From positions 6,724,915-6,788,914 of the forward strand of contig NC_084771.1 of the NCBI RefSeq assembly GCF_028858725.1: a stretch of 64,000 nucleotides of DNA. Direction: 5' to 3'. Within the stretch, counting starts at the first letter, position 1. Each line of letters starts with the position of its first letter. Position numbers and translations under genes: made by a program. The notes under the pieces were generated by a model. The model did not search any database. It saw nothing but the letters and a program-made list of their open reading frames with translations, and was not told the DNA's origin. This DNA comes from Colius striatus. Its lineage: Eukaryota; Chordata; Aves; Coliiformes; Coliidae. This document shows positions 46,001 to 61,000 of the stretch, piece by piece.

Positions 46001-49000
46001 TCTTCTTATGAGAAGGATGTCTTAATTATTATTTCAGCCTTGGCATGCTGAATCTTGCATTGAAATCTGCTAGCCAAGTATGTATGTGTAGCTCTCTACT
46101 GAATGAAAGCAGCTCAGTATAAGGTTACATGTGTGGGCATCTCTGCTCTTCTTGAATGGATGCTGTGATTGCTCAATTGTTCTAGGATCCCTGTATCCTG
46201 ATGTGTCCCTCCAGGATCAGAAGAAGGATGATGCTGTTTTCCCAGGAGGGAATTACACCTATACATGGACTGTACCTGAAGATCACAGCCCAACTGCTGA
46301 TGACCCAAACTGCTTGACCTGGATCTACCACTCTCATATTGATGCACCAAAGGACATTGCATCTGGATTAATTGGGCCATTACTTACATGCAAAAAAGGT
46401 AAAACCTCCAAGATAAAGGAACTGAGGGCTGCAGTTTCATGATGTGAAGACTTCGTGGTGACTTGAGCAAGGATAGGATGAGAAGATAGTCTGGGGTACA
46501 GCTCCTAGCTTCAGGTGCAAACGCAGTACCTGTGTTCTAGATGGATTTTGTTCATTGTCTTTATCCCTTAGTGGCTGGACTGCTGAGCTTGTAGCCCTCT
46601 TGATCTGAAAGCTCTCTTAAAAGCAGGAATCTTGTCCAAGACCTAGTTTGTGTATTAAAAATAGCTGTGTAGTGGGCAGAGCTGCTTGGGAGCAAGAAAT
46701 GTGTTAGCAGGGATATACTAGAAAAGAGTGAGCTTGCTAGAGCTCTGCAATGAGCTGTGCTGAGATGGTGGGGGAAGCTGGGATTTGTGTGAAAAGAGTT
46801 ACTTTTCTGTCAGTGTTTTAATCTCTTGACTGATGTCTGTTTTTCTGCATGAGTGAGTATTCTTTCATCCTTTCTTTCACGCTAGGAGTACTGACTGGAA
46901 GTTCTCAAAGACGCCAGGATGTGGACATCGACTTCTTTCTCATGTTCAGTGTGGTGGATGAGAACCTAAGCTGGTACCTGGATGAGAATATAGCATTGTT
47001 CTGCACAGATCCAGGCTCTGTAGACAAAGAAGATGAAGAATTCCAGGAGAGCAACAAAATGTATGGTCAGTGTCACTTTTGTGAAGCCACTGACTCTGCC
47101 CAGACACTCCAGGAGTGTCAGTGCTTTGGTATCTTGAAATGCACTTTCTGCTGCTGTGTGCAGAAGCTCTGAAGGCCCATTTCTGATACTGATTTTTGAC
47201 TTGCTTTGTTTGGCAGCTATTAATGGTTATATGTTTGGCAACTTGCCTGAGATGATGATGTGTACTGGGGACCATGTGTCATGGCACCTGTTTGGGATGG
47301 GCAGCGAAATGGATGTTCATACAGCCTACTTCCATGGAGAAACACTCAATATCCGAGGCCACAGGACAGATGTGGCCAGCCTCTTCCCAGCCACTTTTGT
47401 TACAGCAGACATGATCCCCAGTAACCCTGGAAGATGGTTACTGAGCTGCCAGATCAATCATCACATACAAGGTAAGGCAGAGGTTGGATTATGTCCTGCA
47501 CTCCACAGCCTGCCTTCTTTCTCCCTGTGCGGTCCCGTGATGTGCAGTGTGTTAAGGGACAATGTCCTGGGCAGCATTCCCACTAAAAATGGCCCTGGGT
47601 GAATGGGATGATTCCTTGTCTTGTGTAAACTGGGATGTGTTGGTTATTAATGTGTAGGCCAGACCTACCAGGGATGACTTACATCACTGTGATGGTTACT
47701 GATGGTCCATGTTGATCGATGGTGAAGACAGTAAGTTTGGTACAGCTGAAAGCTAAGATAAGACAGTGCCTGAAGAGCTCTAGTCCCTGTAAGAGGCACT
47801 TGCATGGTACATCTGAGGACAGCAGAGGCACTATTTGTTCCCTGCCCATACTTTCATAGCACCCAATATCTAATTAGGGTAAGAAGCTCTGCTCACCAAC
47901 ACAAAGTGGTTCCTTTGCTGTGGGAACCACCTACTCCCCTTCTCCCAGCCACCTGCCTTTTGGCCAGTTTGTGATGGGAAGGTGAGACTGTGTTCACTGC
48001 CTGGTCAGACTGGTTAAGAGGTTAAATGTGTGTGTTCTCCACGGTGTCCTGGGCAGCTGGGATGGCAGCGCTCTATGAGGTCCGGCCCTGTTCTCGGCAA
48101 GCCCCAGCATCCACCCTGCAAGGGAGAGTTCGGAAGTACTACATAGCTGCAAAGGAGGTGCAGTGGGACTACGGACCCTCGGGGCTCGACCAGAGCAGTG
48201 GGAAACGCCTGAGTGAGGCAGGCAGGTAAGCAAGAACCAGGGCAGCCTTGGTGCTCTCTACTCAGTGTTGGGGAGGCTGCTAAGGAAAAGGTGGAATTCC
48301 TTTCCTGTCAAGATATGTGCCTGTGATTCACGTGGGGTGCCTTTCCTGGGAGGGCAGATCACCCCATCTGGAAATGTAGGATGCTGTAGCTAGACTGTAC
48401 TGTGAGCAGTACTAGGTATTTTGTGGGACTTGAAGTGGAAGTGTGCTGTGTTTCATAGCCTTACCCACAGACAGTGGTAGCCTCAGCTTATGTGGAACGT
48501 GAGCTGCCACATTTGTCTCTGGGCTTGGTTTCTGCATGCTGTGCCTGACCTGGGAACAGGTCTGTCTATCTGATGAACTACTAAGAAAGCACATCTTGCA
48601 GCAGACACAGGGGGGCAGAACCAGCCTGCAGCTCCGCTTCAGTGTAGCCTTGCTGCAGCAAGCAATTTCTAGGAAATCAAATACAGTGACCTTGATGACT
48701 GACAGCCTTCCATCCTGCATGTCAGGTGGTTGTGATAGTAGTTGGTGAGTGGTTTCTCATTCAGACTTTGGCTACCTGAAGCAGAGACATTCCTTCCCCT
48801 CCATTCCATTCCCTGTGAAGCTGTTGGAGAGGATATACCTCTTTCAAATGGAGAAGGAGAAATTGAGAGCAGTTAATGATTTACCTAAAGCCACACAGCA
48901 ACTGTCTTTTAGACCTTAGACCTGAAAGCTCCTTAGACCTGTGAGCTGGGCCTTGTAACTAAGCTGCCTCTTCTCCTGGAAGGCATGTTACATCTGTCTG

Positions 49001-52000
49001 TTTGGACAGGGTGGTGGTAGAGGATATAAATCTCTCTTTACAGCTGTTGTGTGGGAATTTTTTTCAGTTATGATTGCAGTTATCTTCTGAGCTGCTGTCT
49101 GGCCCTTGAAGAGCTCTATTTTAGCACTGCCTTTCCATTTACTACATTGCAGTTTTGTTCACTGCCCTCTTTTGCACATCTTGTAGAGCGATGCTGTGCT
49201 GTCAAACCCAACTGTTCCAGAAGTGCTCTCTGAACACAGTGGGTTGATGAGTCTGTAGGAAGCATAAACTTCACAGAGACAAGCTGTGCTTGTTCCAAAG
49301 CAGAGATGCTGTTCTTGTCTGAAAAGGTGCTTGATTTGGAGATGCTGCTGGAATTGCCAGAGGGGCGTGGGGAGGGAGCAGGACAGCAGGACTGACTTTC
49401 ACAGAAATGACCTGACATTTGGGGTTTTTTTTTGCATTTAGCCCTCCTGAGCAGTTTTTCACACGTAGCACCCACCGAATTGGGGGAGTCTATTGGAAAG
49501 CAAAGTATGTGGAATATACTGATGAGAGCTTCCGTGAGGAAAAGCAGCAATCAGAAGAAGAGAAGCACCTGGGGATACTCGGTAAGAATTCTCCAGCAAT
49601 ACAAATCCCTTTCAGTGTGGGTGAGAAGGATGCTGGTGTTGGGAGCACAGGTTGGGATGCAGGTGGGCAAGAGACATGGGCCTTTCCTGAGGGCATTTCA
49701 GCACACTTGGCTATTTTATTACTCATTCTGTGAAGGCCTGAAGCCTCTTTGACCCAAAACACTTTCAGACAATTTTTGTCAGCCTCCTGCTCCTGCTGTC
49801 AGGGCTGAATGGTGTGAGGTGGCGCTGATATGTGGGGACATCTGCCTCTTTTCTGTGCTGTCTGCTTCCCTCAGCCTGGGTGAAAGGTGGCCCTAGTGTC
49901 TTTGGTTTGCCTGTTGCTCAGTTGCTGACATGCTCTCTCTGCTCTTTGTGTAGGTCCAGTGATCAAAGCTGAAGTTGGAGACACTATCCTGGTGACATTT
50001 GTTAATAAAGCCTCCTGGCCTTTCAGCATCCAGCCTCATGGAGTGTCCTATGGGAAGGCGTGGGAAGGGATGCGATACCACGATGGTTTGTGGCTCTTTT
50101 CTTGAGTAATTCAATGTTGGTACTGGTGGGGGAGCTCCACAGCCTGTGGCCCCTCTGTGTGGGGCGGTTTCTGCAGCTGGGAAGGAATGGATGTTCTCAG
50201 AAACAGAGTGGAAGCCAGCCTTGTCCTGTGAGCCTGCCTGAAGCCTTGCTTGAGGAGATTTTTCCACTGAACTGGTACCCAGGGAGGATGCCAGAGGAAG
50301 TATGGTTCCAGAGGTGCTATTTTTCAGGTGAAAACTGTAAACAAAAGCTCAGACTGTTTCTAGCTGTTTGAGACCCTGTAAGCAGAGCAATATGCCCAGT
50401 GCACTCCAGCTTAGATAACCACATGCTCCCAACATTGTCTCCTGAGATACAGATGGATTCACTTTATTTCCCATTGCCATTCCCAATTCTGCACCCTCTG
50501 AGAGCAGTTCCCTGTGTGTCTTAAACATGCCACATCCCACTTCAGAGATCACAGGTATTTTAGTGACAGGAATGAAGTAAAGCCCTGTATGAGTGTAGCT
50601 GGTGAGGAAATATAACCAAGCTTGTCCAGGGACCTTGGGAATAACGTGCCAATCTCTACTGTAAAGGTCTGTCCCAGAATGGGATTCCTGTTGCACCGCT
50701 GCACAACTTTACGTACCGCTGGAGTGTGCCAGAGCATGTTGGGCCCACAGCCAGCGACCCTCCCTGCCTGACCTGGATGTACAGCTCAGCTGTGAACCCT
50801 GTCAAAGACTCCAGCTCGGGCTTAGTGGGGCCTCTGGTCATCTGCAAACCGGGCACTTTGGATGACAACAACAAACAGGTAAAAGGGGTTTTCCTGCCAC
50901 CCTCTTACCTGGTTCTTTGCTTTTTTGTGCAAAAAGGGACCATCAACAAAACATCAGGGAACATAGGGAAAGTAAATGTACAGTCATGTGAATTTAGGAG
51001 GGCTAAATCAAAACCAGAAGCCAAGTTAATGTCAGACAGCTGGTGCCCTGGTCCCCCATGGCAAAGGCTCCCAAGGGCTGTCCTTGAAATGGTTTCTGGG
51101 CTCTGCTTTAAAGTTCATAGACTAATTGGCTGGACAGCTGTATCTGGGATATGTCTTCATAGGCAGCTTTTGTCCTGAGACTTGCATAGCAGGCTGCTTT
51201 GAGAGGTGTGTGGAATAAAAATTGCAGCCTTGGAAATGTTGAAAAGACATTTTCCCTCACTTACAGGTGATTTGCTTGAGTGATATAATGGTTTGAGGTT
51301 TGGGTGAGCCTCATTTCCTCTGCAAGATCAGTTCATTTTCAAGCAGAGCTCAGTACAAAAGAAGCACATGAAAATCCATGACAGTCTATGCTTTTGATGA
51401 AAGGGAGGTGAAATCTGAAGGGCAACCAGAACTACTTCTTGGAATTTCACTTGGATAGTCTGCACGTGGCAGTAAGCCTAGGGAAGACAGTAAATTAATA
51501 TCCTGGGGAAGTGCTAGACAGATGAGCAGCGACTTATTGTGAAAAATGGTAGGCAGCAGAAAACCAATCTCCTGCCATCCTGCCTACCTTGCAGTGTAGA
51601 TCAGGAGGCTGCTTTCCATGGTGACATGATGTGGCTACATCAGGCGTGCAGAAGAGATCAGCAGGTTACTCAGGGTGGAAAGTGAATCTTCTGAGCAGAG
51701 AGGATTGTGAGTAGATGCAGCCTGCTGTGTGAAGGAGCTGTGGTAATGATAAAATCTTTGCAGGTGTTGAAAGGGTGTAAACAAAACAGGCAGACTTGTT
51801 TGTAAAGGGAGGACAGGGAAAAATCACCTGGGGTAGCAATTCTGGCTCCACAGTCTTAAGCAACCCTTTAATGAATGCTTAATTGGGAAAGGTGCATCTT
51901 CGTGCCTCAGACTGGGAGCTGCTTGGCCCTCTCTGCAGGGTGTCTTCCTGGGTACAACTGAGGAAGCTGTTACCAGAGTGAGAATCTGGACAACACCAGG

Positions 52001-55000
52001 GATTTTCTTTTAGTGGGGAGGCACACCATACTTTGCAATGCATTTCTTGAGAGAATTAACATTTTCAAGGATTTAGGGTAATAAAAAAATCCCCAACCCA
52101 GGCCTGTGGTAGGAGAAAGGGGTGGAACAGTCATCATCCTCCCTTGTGGGCTGGGGTCTGATTCAGACAGATGGTGAAACCTGCACCTAAATGTAGGAGT
52201 GGTAGGGGAAGGAGGCATTGGCATCAAATCCACAGATTAATTTTGATCACTTATGTGAAATATGGAAAAATCCACAAGTGGAGCCTCTCATGGAACAAGA
52301 AAGGGACTGTCAGCATCAGTAACGGGTCAGAGTCCTGGCCCTCAGTGACACAAGTTGTAAGATAATGGGGAACATAAGAGCAAAACAGGCAAAACAGTTT
52401 TGACTGTAAAGATAGTTAATAAGTGCACTTTAAAACTTAACAGCCATCATTGTAATTATAGAAAGGGATCGACAAAGAATTTTACCTTCTCTTCAGTGTG
52501 TTTGATGAGAACCTCAGCTGGTATTTAAATGCAAACATAAAGTACTATTTGAGGATGGAAGAGACTTCTGTGAAAAGAGACAAAGGCTTCGAGGAGTCGA
52601 ACAGGATGCATGGTATGGCCTGATGCTGCTTGAATGCAGCAGGAATGCACCTGCATGGCACGGGGAGTTCAGCCATGGGCCAGGCTGGGAGGAGCGGCTG
52701 TGTGGGAGATTGGGGGATGGAGCGGCCAGCACAGCTGTCCCGGCTGCAGTCAGGGCTGAGTTACAAGCAAGCTCCACTTCTACTGGCAGGCTTGCTCTGT
52801 CCAAGTGGATGCACAAAAGGAATCTCTTGGTTGGTATCTGCCTGCACAGGTTTAAACGTTTTCTCCCTTACAGCCATCAATGGACTTATGTTTGGTAACT
52901 TGCCTGGGCTGAATGTGTGTGAAGGAGACAACGTGTCCTGGCACCTTCTGGGCTTGGGCAGTGAAGCAGATGTACATGGAGCTGTGTTTCAGGGAAACAC
53001 CCTGCAGATGAATGGGATGCGGAGAGATTCAACCAATCTGTTCCCCCACACGTTTGCTACTGCTTTCATGCAGCCTGACAACAAGGGTAAGTGCCTGCAT
53101 GTCCAGCGTAGCCACAGTCTCCCATTGTGGCAGTTGCTGCGGTGGCTGATTCTTTAGTGCAATGGAAACTCTCACAGAGTGAGCTGTGCTTTGGATCCTG
53201 TTTAGTCCTCTACACCAGGTCACAGCTCCTGTATTTACATCTAATTCTAGAGAAGAATGGGAGATACAGGATCTTGGCCCAGACTGATTCTCTCTTTGTA
53301 GTAACAACCCTGATTGACATTGCTGCCTGTGACCCACAGAAACACACAAGCATGTCTTTCAGAGTGAAGTAGCAGTTGCCAGAGCTTAACTCCCCCAATC
53401 ATGGCTTGGGGAGATTCACATTTATGATAGACTACAGCCTTTCCAGTTTGTGGGATAGGCATACAGTACTGTCACAACACTGGGGGCCTCAGCTGCCAGT
53501 TGTCTTCTCTTGGTGTTCACAGGCTAAATCTTTTTCCCTAATGCACATTTCAGCAGTGGTAGCACGCTTACATTGCTGTCTCAGTTTCTTCACAACTAAT
53601 AAGCTGCTTATTGCATCATAAATCCTCCTGAGATGATTTTTGTGTAGGACTTTGTTGTACCACTCCCACTTGCTTTCTTTAACAACCCCTTTTAATCTCG
53701 TCCTGTGGCAACCAAGCTCCCTAAACAAACACCCAGATACACACATACCAATGTCAGCCGGTCCCAGGCTCTGCATGGAAGCAGCTGTTTCCTGGGATCT
53801 TTAAAAGCAGATGATTTCCTCATTCCTCTTTCCTCCTTCAGGCACTTTTGAGATCTACTGCCAGACGAGCAACCATTACCAGGCTGGGATGAGGGAATAC
53901 TACTCTGTTTCCTCATGTGGAAACAAGGATCCTGCTCCTGCCCCCAAGTACCAGAGGGTGCGGACGTATTATCTGGTGGCAGAAGAGGTGGTGTGGGACT
54001 ACGCACCCGACCGGGCCTGGGAGCGGGAACGGCACAACCATTCCACAGAGAGGTAGAGCCCTTCTAGGGAAACCTTTCTCAGGGTTTCTCAGACCTTGGT
54101 GAAGCCTGTTAGGTCCCTCAGCCAGCTTGTGACCTGGTGCATATGCCACTGCTGGTGGTGCTGCTGATGGGAGCTGCAGCCCCCCAACCCTGTGTCACTT
54201 CACCCACCTTCTGGGAAAGCTGTTAAGCTGGTGAACCCCCTGCCACAAATTAACTGTTTGTTCCCAGTGAGCTTTTGGGTATCTCAGCACTCATTCTGCA
54301 TTTCTCAGCTATGCCGATGTCTTCCTGAGCAATGAGAATGGACTGCTGGGCTCCAGCTACAAGAAGGCAGTTTACAGGGAGTACACTGATGGGACCTTCC
54401 AGACTCCCAAGGCCAGGATAAATGGTGATGAACACCTAGGGATACTGGGTAAGGATATGTGCAGAAGGTGCATTTTCCACTCACACAGCCATGGGACTTG
54501 GGCTCTAGAACTTCAGTGACTAAGGGCTATAATCTGAAGACACCCTGGATATTTAGGCATCTGCTCTGCATGCAAGTGAGAAGTTTGTGCTGTCTTCTGC
54601 CCAGGTCTGCCAGCTTTGGAGGTGGCAGTAAAAAAAGACCTGGATGCAGCTTGCTGTCAAGACTGGTTTCTCCTGGCTGCCTTTGCACCAACTTTATTTC
54701 ATGTCTTAGGCAAAGCATTTTTCACACCCACATTTTTTCTGATTGTAGGATGGGAATCAATTAATCACAGCATGTGGGGGTTGGAAGAGACCTTTAGAGA
54801 TCATCTAGTCCAAACCCCCTGCTGAAGCAGCTCCCACCTAGATTAGGTCACAGAGGAACAAGTCCAGGCAGGTTTTTAAGACCTCCAGAGAAGAGGAGCA
54901 GTCAGAGACATGTAGGTGAAGATCTGTAGCTGTGAGAGATGCTTTTGGGGCAAAACCAGTCAAGCCTTGGGAAAGTGGAGAAACATGTTACAATGACTGA

Positions 55001-58000
55001 TGGAAGCCCAAGGAGAGACAACTCTGTGTTGGGAACCCAGGACTGTAAGAGGTACCAGAGCTGCAAGACCGAGGCAGTGTTTGCCATGTAAAACAGGCTG
55101 CAGCTCTGTGACACTGTCAGGTCAGACTGTGGGGTTTTTTTAAACCAGCAGCAAGGGAAGATGTGGTGAAATTTAGCACAGCAGTGTTCAGAAGTCAAGC
55201 CTTAGTGGTACTTAGCACAGTCAATGAGTAACAACCTTTACTTCCCATATCTGGTTCAGACTCCTCTGGTGTGGTTTTCTAAGACTTACTTGAATTGTGA
55301 CTGACTTCCAGTTCCCTTTTCTGGAAGGTAGAGGTAAGATAGAGAAGATGGAGGGGAGCATCATTATAAAGGACTGTCCCTTGGGGGGAAGATGTTGAGA
55401 TAGAGGTGGGACTATCCTCAGGAGATACATTGGCAGTCTTTGCTGGTGTCTGAGTACATTCTTCCTACCTCAAGGTCCCTTTCTGTGGGCAGAAGTGGGA
55501 GACATTGTCAACATCGTGTTTAAGAACAACGCCACCCGACCCTACTCCATCCATGCGCACGGGGTGCTGGAAGGGGAGACGGGGCAGCCGCAGGTGGCAA
55601 ACCCTGGTAAGTCACTGTGGTCTCCAGCCCTGCTCCTCTATAGGCTCACAAAGCTCACTTTAGCCTGTAGCCAGACTGGTTTCCTCAGGTAGCCTTAGAT
55701 GTGCTTGTTTTCTTATGGATGAGAAATGGAAGCAAACAATAACTGGACTCCCAGCTTCACCGTGGTTTTAATGATATCGCTTGTGTGGGAATGGCAACCC
55801 TGGGACTTAATACTCTGCTGTGACTTCTAGGATAAGTATAGCATAGACTTTTCTGTGTGCAGCCTTATCTCCTCACTGAGTGTGGTCTGTCTGTAGAAAG
55901 GTGATGGCAGTTCACGCCTCAGTCAGTCCTTGGTAGCCCTGGGCCAATTGCCCATGTTAGGACCTGTACTTTTTGTGATGTCCACAATAGCATGAAATAG
56001 GAGAAATGCAGATTGTTTCATAGTCAAGATGCCAGTTTCCTTAGTTTTTGGTCCTACTCAGCTTGTGCAGGCTGCCTGAGCAACAGAGTTTTTTGGTTGG
56101 GCCCTGTCTGTCTGAAATATAGTGCTAACATGCAAAATAGTAATCAGAAAAGCTAATTTGAATGAGCCTCATAAATATGCTTCAAAGAAATGTCATCTTG
56201 ACCTCCATCTGTTCTGAGGAGAGGTGGAATTGCCTTGATCAGGTCTGATATCAAAGGTAGCAGATAACAGGGTTATGCTGGTACCAGAGAGTATGTGCAT
56301 CCCATGAGCCCTCTGCTTCGCGTGAGAGGGGAGGTTCTGCCCTGCTTCTCAGTGTTTGGGGAAGGAAGATGCAATGTCCAACAAAATCAGAATTGAATTT
56401 GCACTTTGGAGACAGGATCTTCTGGGGTTTTCTTGTGTGTGTTGCTCTGCCTGCTGCTCAGCAAACTGGTGAGTGGATGTTAATGGTGCTTCTCTGTCAC
56501 TCAGGTGACATCGTGACGTACCGGTGGGAAGTTCCTGAGAGATCTGGTCCAGGGCCAAACGATTCAGCCTGTGTTCCTTGGATCTACTACTCCACAGTAG
56601 ACCCAGTAAAGGTAAAACAGAAGTTAGAACCAGAAAAGCCCAATTAGACCAATTTTTCACACCCCCTAGAAAACAATGTGAGCTGGATACATTTTAGAGA
56701 TTGGCTGAGCTGGGAGGTAGAGGAACCATCTGGTGGCATGTCCAGCATTCTCCTGAGAGAGAAAATCCTCCAAATTCAGCCTGATGTTTAACCTTCTTTT
56801 TTCTTGATACAGACCTTCATAAAACAATTCCACTGTCACCTTGACACTTTCCTTCAGTTATTTGCAGGATATGAGAACATCTCCCAGTAAGTCATGATTT
56901 CTGTTAGTGAGAGACAGGGTTAATCAAAAAAGACAGAAATTGTCCAAAATTAGGCCCCATGAGTAAAGCAAGGAGACTGCATTGCAGGGTTGTCAGAGCA
57001 CTGATCTCACAGAGAAAAAACCTGGAGGATCTTGCAATAAACCATCACATTCAGCTCAGAGGTCATTGCATTTTTACCTCAAGTTGCAGATGTTTTTTGG
57101 AGCTACAGAGTGGAGAACATTCCAGTACCATTTGTGTTTGACTTTTGGATTTGCATTCATAAGAGCATGTGAAGTCTCTGTTCTTGTGCTTTGGTAGCTG
57201 ATTTTCACCAATGAGCGCACTTACAAAGCAGCACTGTTTGTTTGAAGTGCTGCAGGGAACAGAAAATGCAGTTGCTGAAAGGCAGAGAACTGTGTGGAAA
57301 AGAGGGTGAGAGGATCCTTGCCTCAGAGGTTTTTTTTCCTTCATTCTGCTCAGGATATGTACAGTGGTCTCATTGGGCCCCTGAAGGTCTGCCGGAGAGG
57401 GGCACTGCGGTCTGACGGGGTCAGGAAGGATGTCAAGAGAGAGTTTGCTCTGCTGTTCCTGGTTTTTGATGAAAATCAGTCCTGGTACTTGGAGGAGAAT
57501 GTGAAGCATTACAGTAAGGGGAATGGCAAGGAGATCAACCTGCTGGATGACAAATTTGTGGAAAGCAATAAAATGCATGGTAATGTCTGTCAGGCACCTC
57601 AGCACCCGTTACTCCTGGGCAATGCCCTCAGCCTTTTCCATTGTCAGTGGCACAAACAGTTCTGCTGTTCTTAATATTGCAGCACATACATAGCACAAAA
57701 CTTTGATCTATAGTGAAGGCAAATCATTATGGCTGTCCTTGTCAGAAGAGATGGCAAGAAATGGGACAAAGAGGTTAAACTGATGTGTTGGGGTGACTTG
57801 GGATGGGAAATAACATCAAGAGTGAAGCTGACAGACTCATTCTGTTCAGCTCAGGACCATTAGGATACGTTAGATTTCAAACATGGTTGCAATACATGGC
57901 TCAGTCATTGTAGCTGGCTATCAAAAAGCTATTTCTACCATAGTAGGATGAGTACATATTTCTAAATTAACATGTTATTTGTGGTAGTTTTTCTGCATAC

Positions 58001-61000
58001 TGCATCTGGGTAAATCTGAAGTATTCTCAGCAAAACAAGTCCCATGGCAATTGTGGAGATAAGAACAGTGAAGAGTTGCACTGTGTGCTATCATTACTGC
58101 TGGTTTCATAGAGGTGATATAAAGAATCTCCAAATATGTATGTCCATTGTTATAATTGTTAACCCAATATTATAGCTAGCAAAACCAACACACTGAAGTT
58201 GGATGCTTGTTTTTGAGTTACAGAAAGTGCCTGTTGCAGACCAGTGAGTAAAACTCTTGTGTTCCTGCCCTCAGATCGTGTCTCTTCCCATCTTGTTTTC
58301 CTACACTGTCATCTGAGTGTGAAAGTTTCCACATATGTACCATCAAATTCAGCTCACTCACTGTTTTGATCCCTTCCCTGCATTTGCAGTTAAAGCAGTT
58401 TTCCATCTGGCTGTGCTAATTATGAAATAAAGTCCTGCCATGTAGCAGTTTTACAAGTGATGGATGTGCAATGTGTGCAGCCAGCATGAGACACAGAATG
58501 ACAGGGTTGCTTCTTGGCAGGATTTACCTGTTTTCACTGTTCAGCAAGTGAATTGTTCAGAAATTTATGTGTATATGGATTTTTATGTATTTACCCCTGG
58601 GCTAAGAAGGCCATTTTTATGCATCTTGACTTCTAGAAGCAACCACCTCTGGCTCACTGCAGGTTTTCAGCAAGAGGTAGTTTTTGAGATTCTTTGGAGC
58701 TGAGCTACAGCATGGCTTTGGATGCAAGTCACTTTTCCTATCTGTTAACAGAAGGGAAAAGTAGTTGAGCTAGAGGCTGCCAAACTTGTGTGGGACTGTG
58801 TATGGAAGATGCTAACTACTGATGCACTGGCTGCTATATGAGCCTTTTTGCACCTAATCCCTTGCATGTTCTTCCCCTGAGATGATTCAGCATTGTGACC
58901 ATTTTAATAACAGCCTTTTCTGCACTCTTTATGTTATTTACTGCACAGCAATCAATGGGAGGCTCTATGCCAACTTGCCTGGGCTGACCATGTTCCAGGG
59001 AGAGTGGGTGAACTGGTACCTGCTGGGAATGGGTCAGGAGATTGATATCCACACAGTGCATTTTCATGCTGAGACCTTCATATACAAGGTAAGAATATTC
59101 TCCTGCTGAGAAAGCAAAGACTGGTCACTGATACCATCACTTCTGCTTGGCTCTGGTGCCTTGAACTTCTTCAATGACTTTGCAGCAGTGTCACCCAACT
59201 AGGAAAGGGATGTGATTTTGCACATACAGACTCACTCTGTGTTGTGCTGTGTCTAGCCTAACTCTTCTTAGGATGAAGCGTTACCAGATTGTGTTTGCTT
59301 TCCCAGCCACAGCCGTGAAGCTGTTCTTTGAAATCTTTTTGAACTTTTAAAAACTGTGGTAACACTGAAGTGGTCTCTGTGACACTGACAGATGCCCAGA
59401 GCACTGCACACTAATGCCTCCCTTCCCTTTGACAGAATGGCAAAAGCTACAGAGCAGATGTTGTGGATCTATTCCCTGGGACCTTTGAAATGGTGGAGAT
59501 GTTGGTTGGGAACCCCGGGACGTGGCTGCTTCACTGTCATGTGTCTGATCATATTCATGCTGGCATGGAGATCCTCTTCACAGTCTTGCCAAAACCAGGT
59601 AGGGAGCTATCACTGACTGTTACCCTAAAATATCTTGCAGCACTTTTCCCTACTGCTGCTGAATTCTGAGTGTTTACATCACACTTACAACTCTTTTACA
59701 TGCCTTAAACATCCAGTTAATTGAGTGGATAGTTAACTTAGGTAGTCCTGATTGAGGATGTTCCCTTTGAATATACTAATACCTGCAGCTGGAATTAATA
59801 ACAAATTGGTTTCAGGGGTTTACATTGCCTGCCTATGTTTTTATTATGAGTTTTATTTTAGCTGGTGTCTGAGAAGCAATGTTCAGTCATGAGCCTAGTA
59901 GTTGTTCTTACTGAGAGTATTGGCTGTAATCTAAATGCACATCCAAAGGCTTCTCATTTCTCTAGGAAGCGTTGGAAGGTGCTCAAAGGTGAGTGACTCT
60001 GTATTGAGTTTGGCTGAGATGGAGTTCATTTTCTCTGTAGCTGCCCATGTAGTGCTGTGGTTTAGATTTGTTACCAAAACAGAGCTGATAACACACCCAT
60101 ATTTTAGCTGTTGGTGAACAGTGCTTGCACAGCATCAAGGTCATCTCTGTTTTTCACTCAGTAGGTTGGGGTGGGTAAGAGGCAGGGAAGGGACAGAGCT
60201 GGGACAGCTGATCCCAGTACTCCAGGCCATATCACAACATGATCAGCAATAAAAATAAGGGGACCATTTTTCTAAAGTAGCCATTGCTCAGGGACTGGCT
60301 GGACATCAGTCTGCTGGCAGCAAGTGGTTGCTTTTGCGTCACTGTGGAGGGTTTTGTGGTGTGGGGTTTTTTCCTCCTTCACTTATTAAATTCCCTTTGA
60401 TCTCAGCCCACAAGGCTTTTTTTTTTTTTTTTCTTGCTTTTGCCCTTCCAATTCTCTCCTCTGTCCTGCTGGGGGTAAGGGAATGACCCAACAGCTGAGG
60501 TCAGCCCACCACATGCTCAGACTGTGCTTTCCTTTCAAAGGCCATCAAAGGTGGGTGCAGCGGGAAGGGACCTGCTCTTGAAGCAGGTAATACAAACCCA
60601 CTCTTGGTATGATACAGACAGGCAAAGCATTGACAGGAGAAAAGAAAACCTGCAAGTGCTGGAAAACTGTTCTGCCTCTGGATTCCCAAACATGCCACCT
60701 TCTGGACTTGACCTGTTTAGCCCAACACTTTCTCACTCTCTTTTTGTTTCCTTTCAGAGACAGCGCTTGAAGTCATAAACTACAGTGCAGGTATGGTGTG
60801 TGTGTGGCACTGCTAAATACCGTGTGTGAGGTGGAGCAGGAGGGAGATCTCTGATCAGTACAGAGATTTAGATCTGTAGGAGAAGGGAGGAACACAAGCA
60901 CCACTTACAGCCTCTCCTATCAGGCTGGCCAGTGTGTTAGTCTGAGGCCTGGCTGTCTCAGAGGATGGATAGCAGGAAGGGTTCCAGGTTAGGTTATCTG

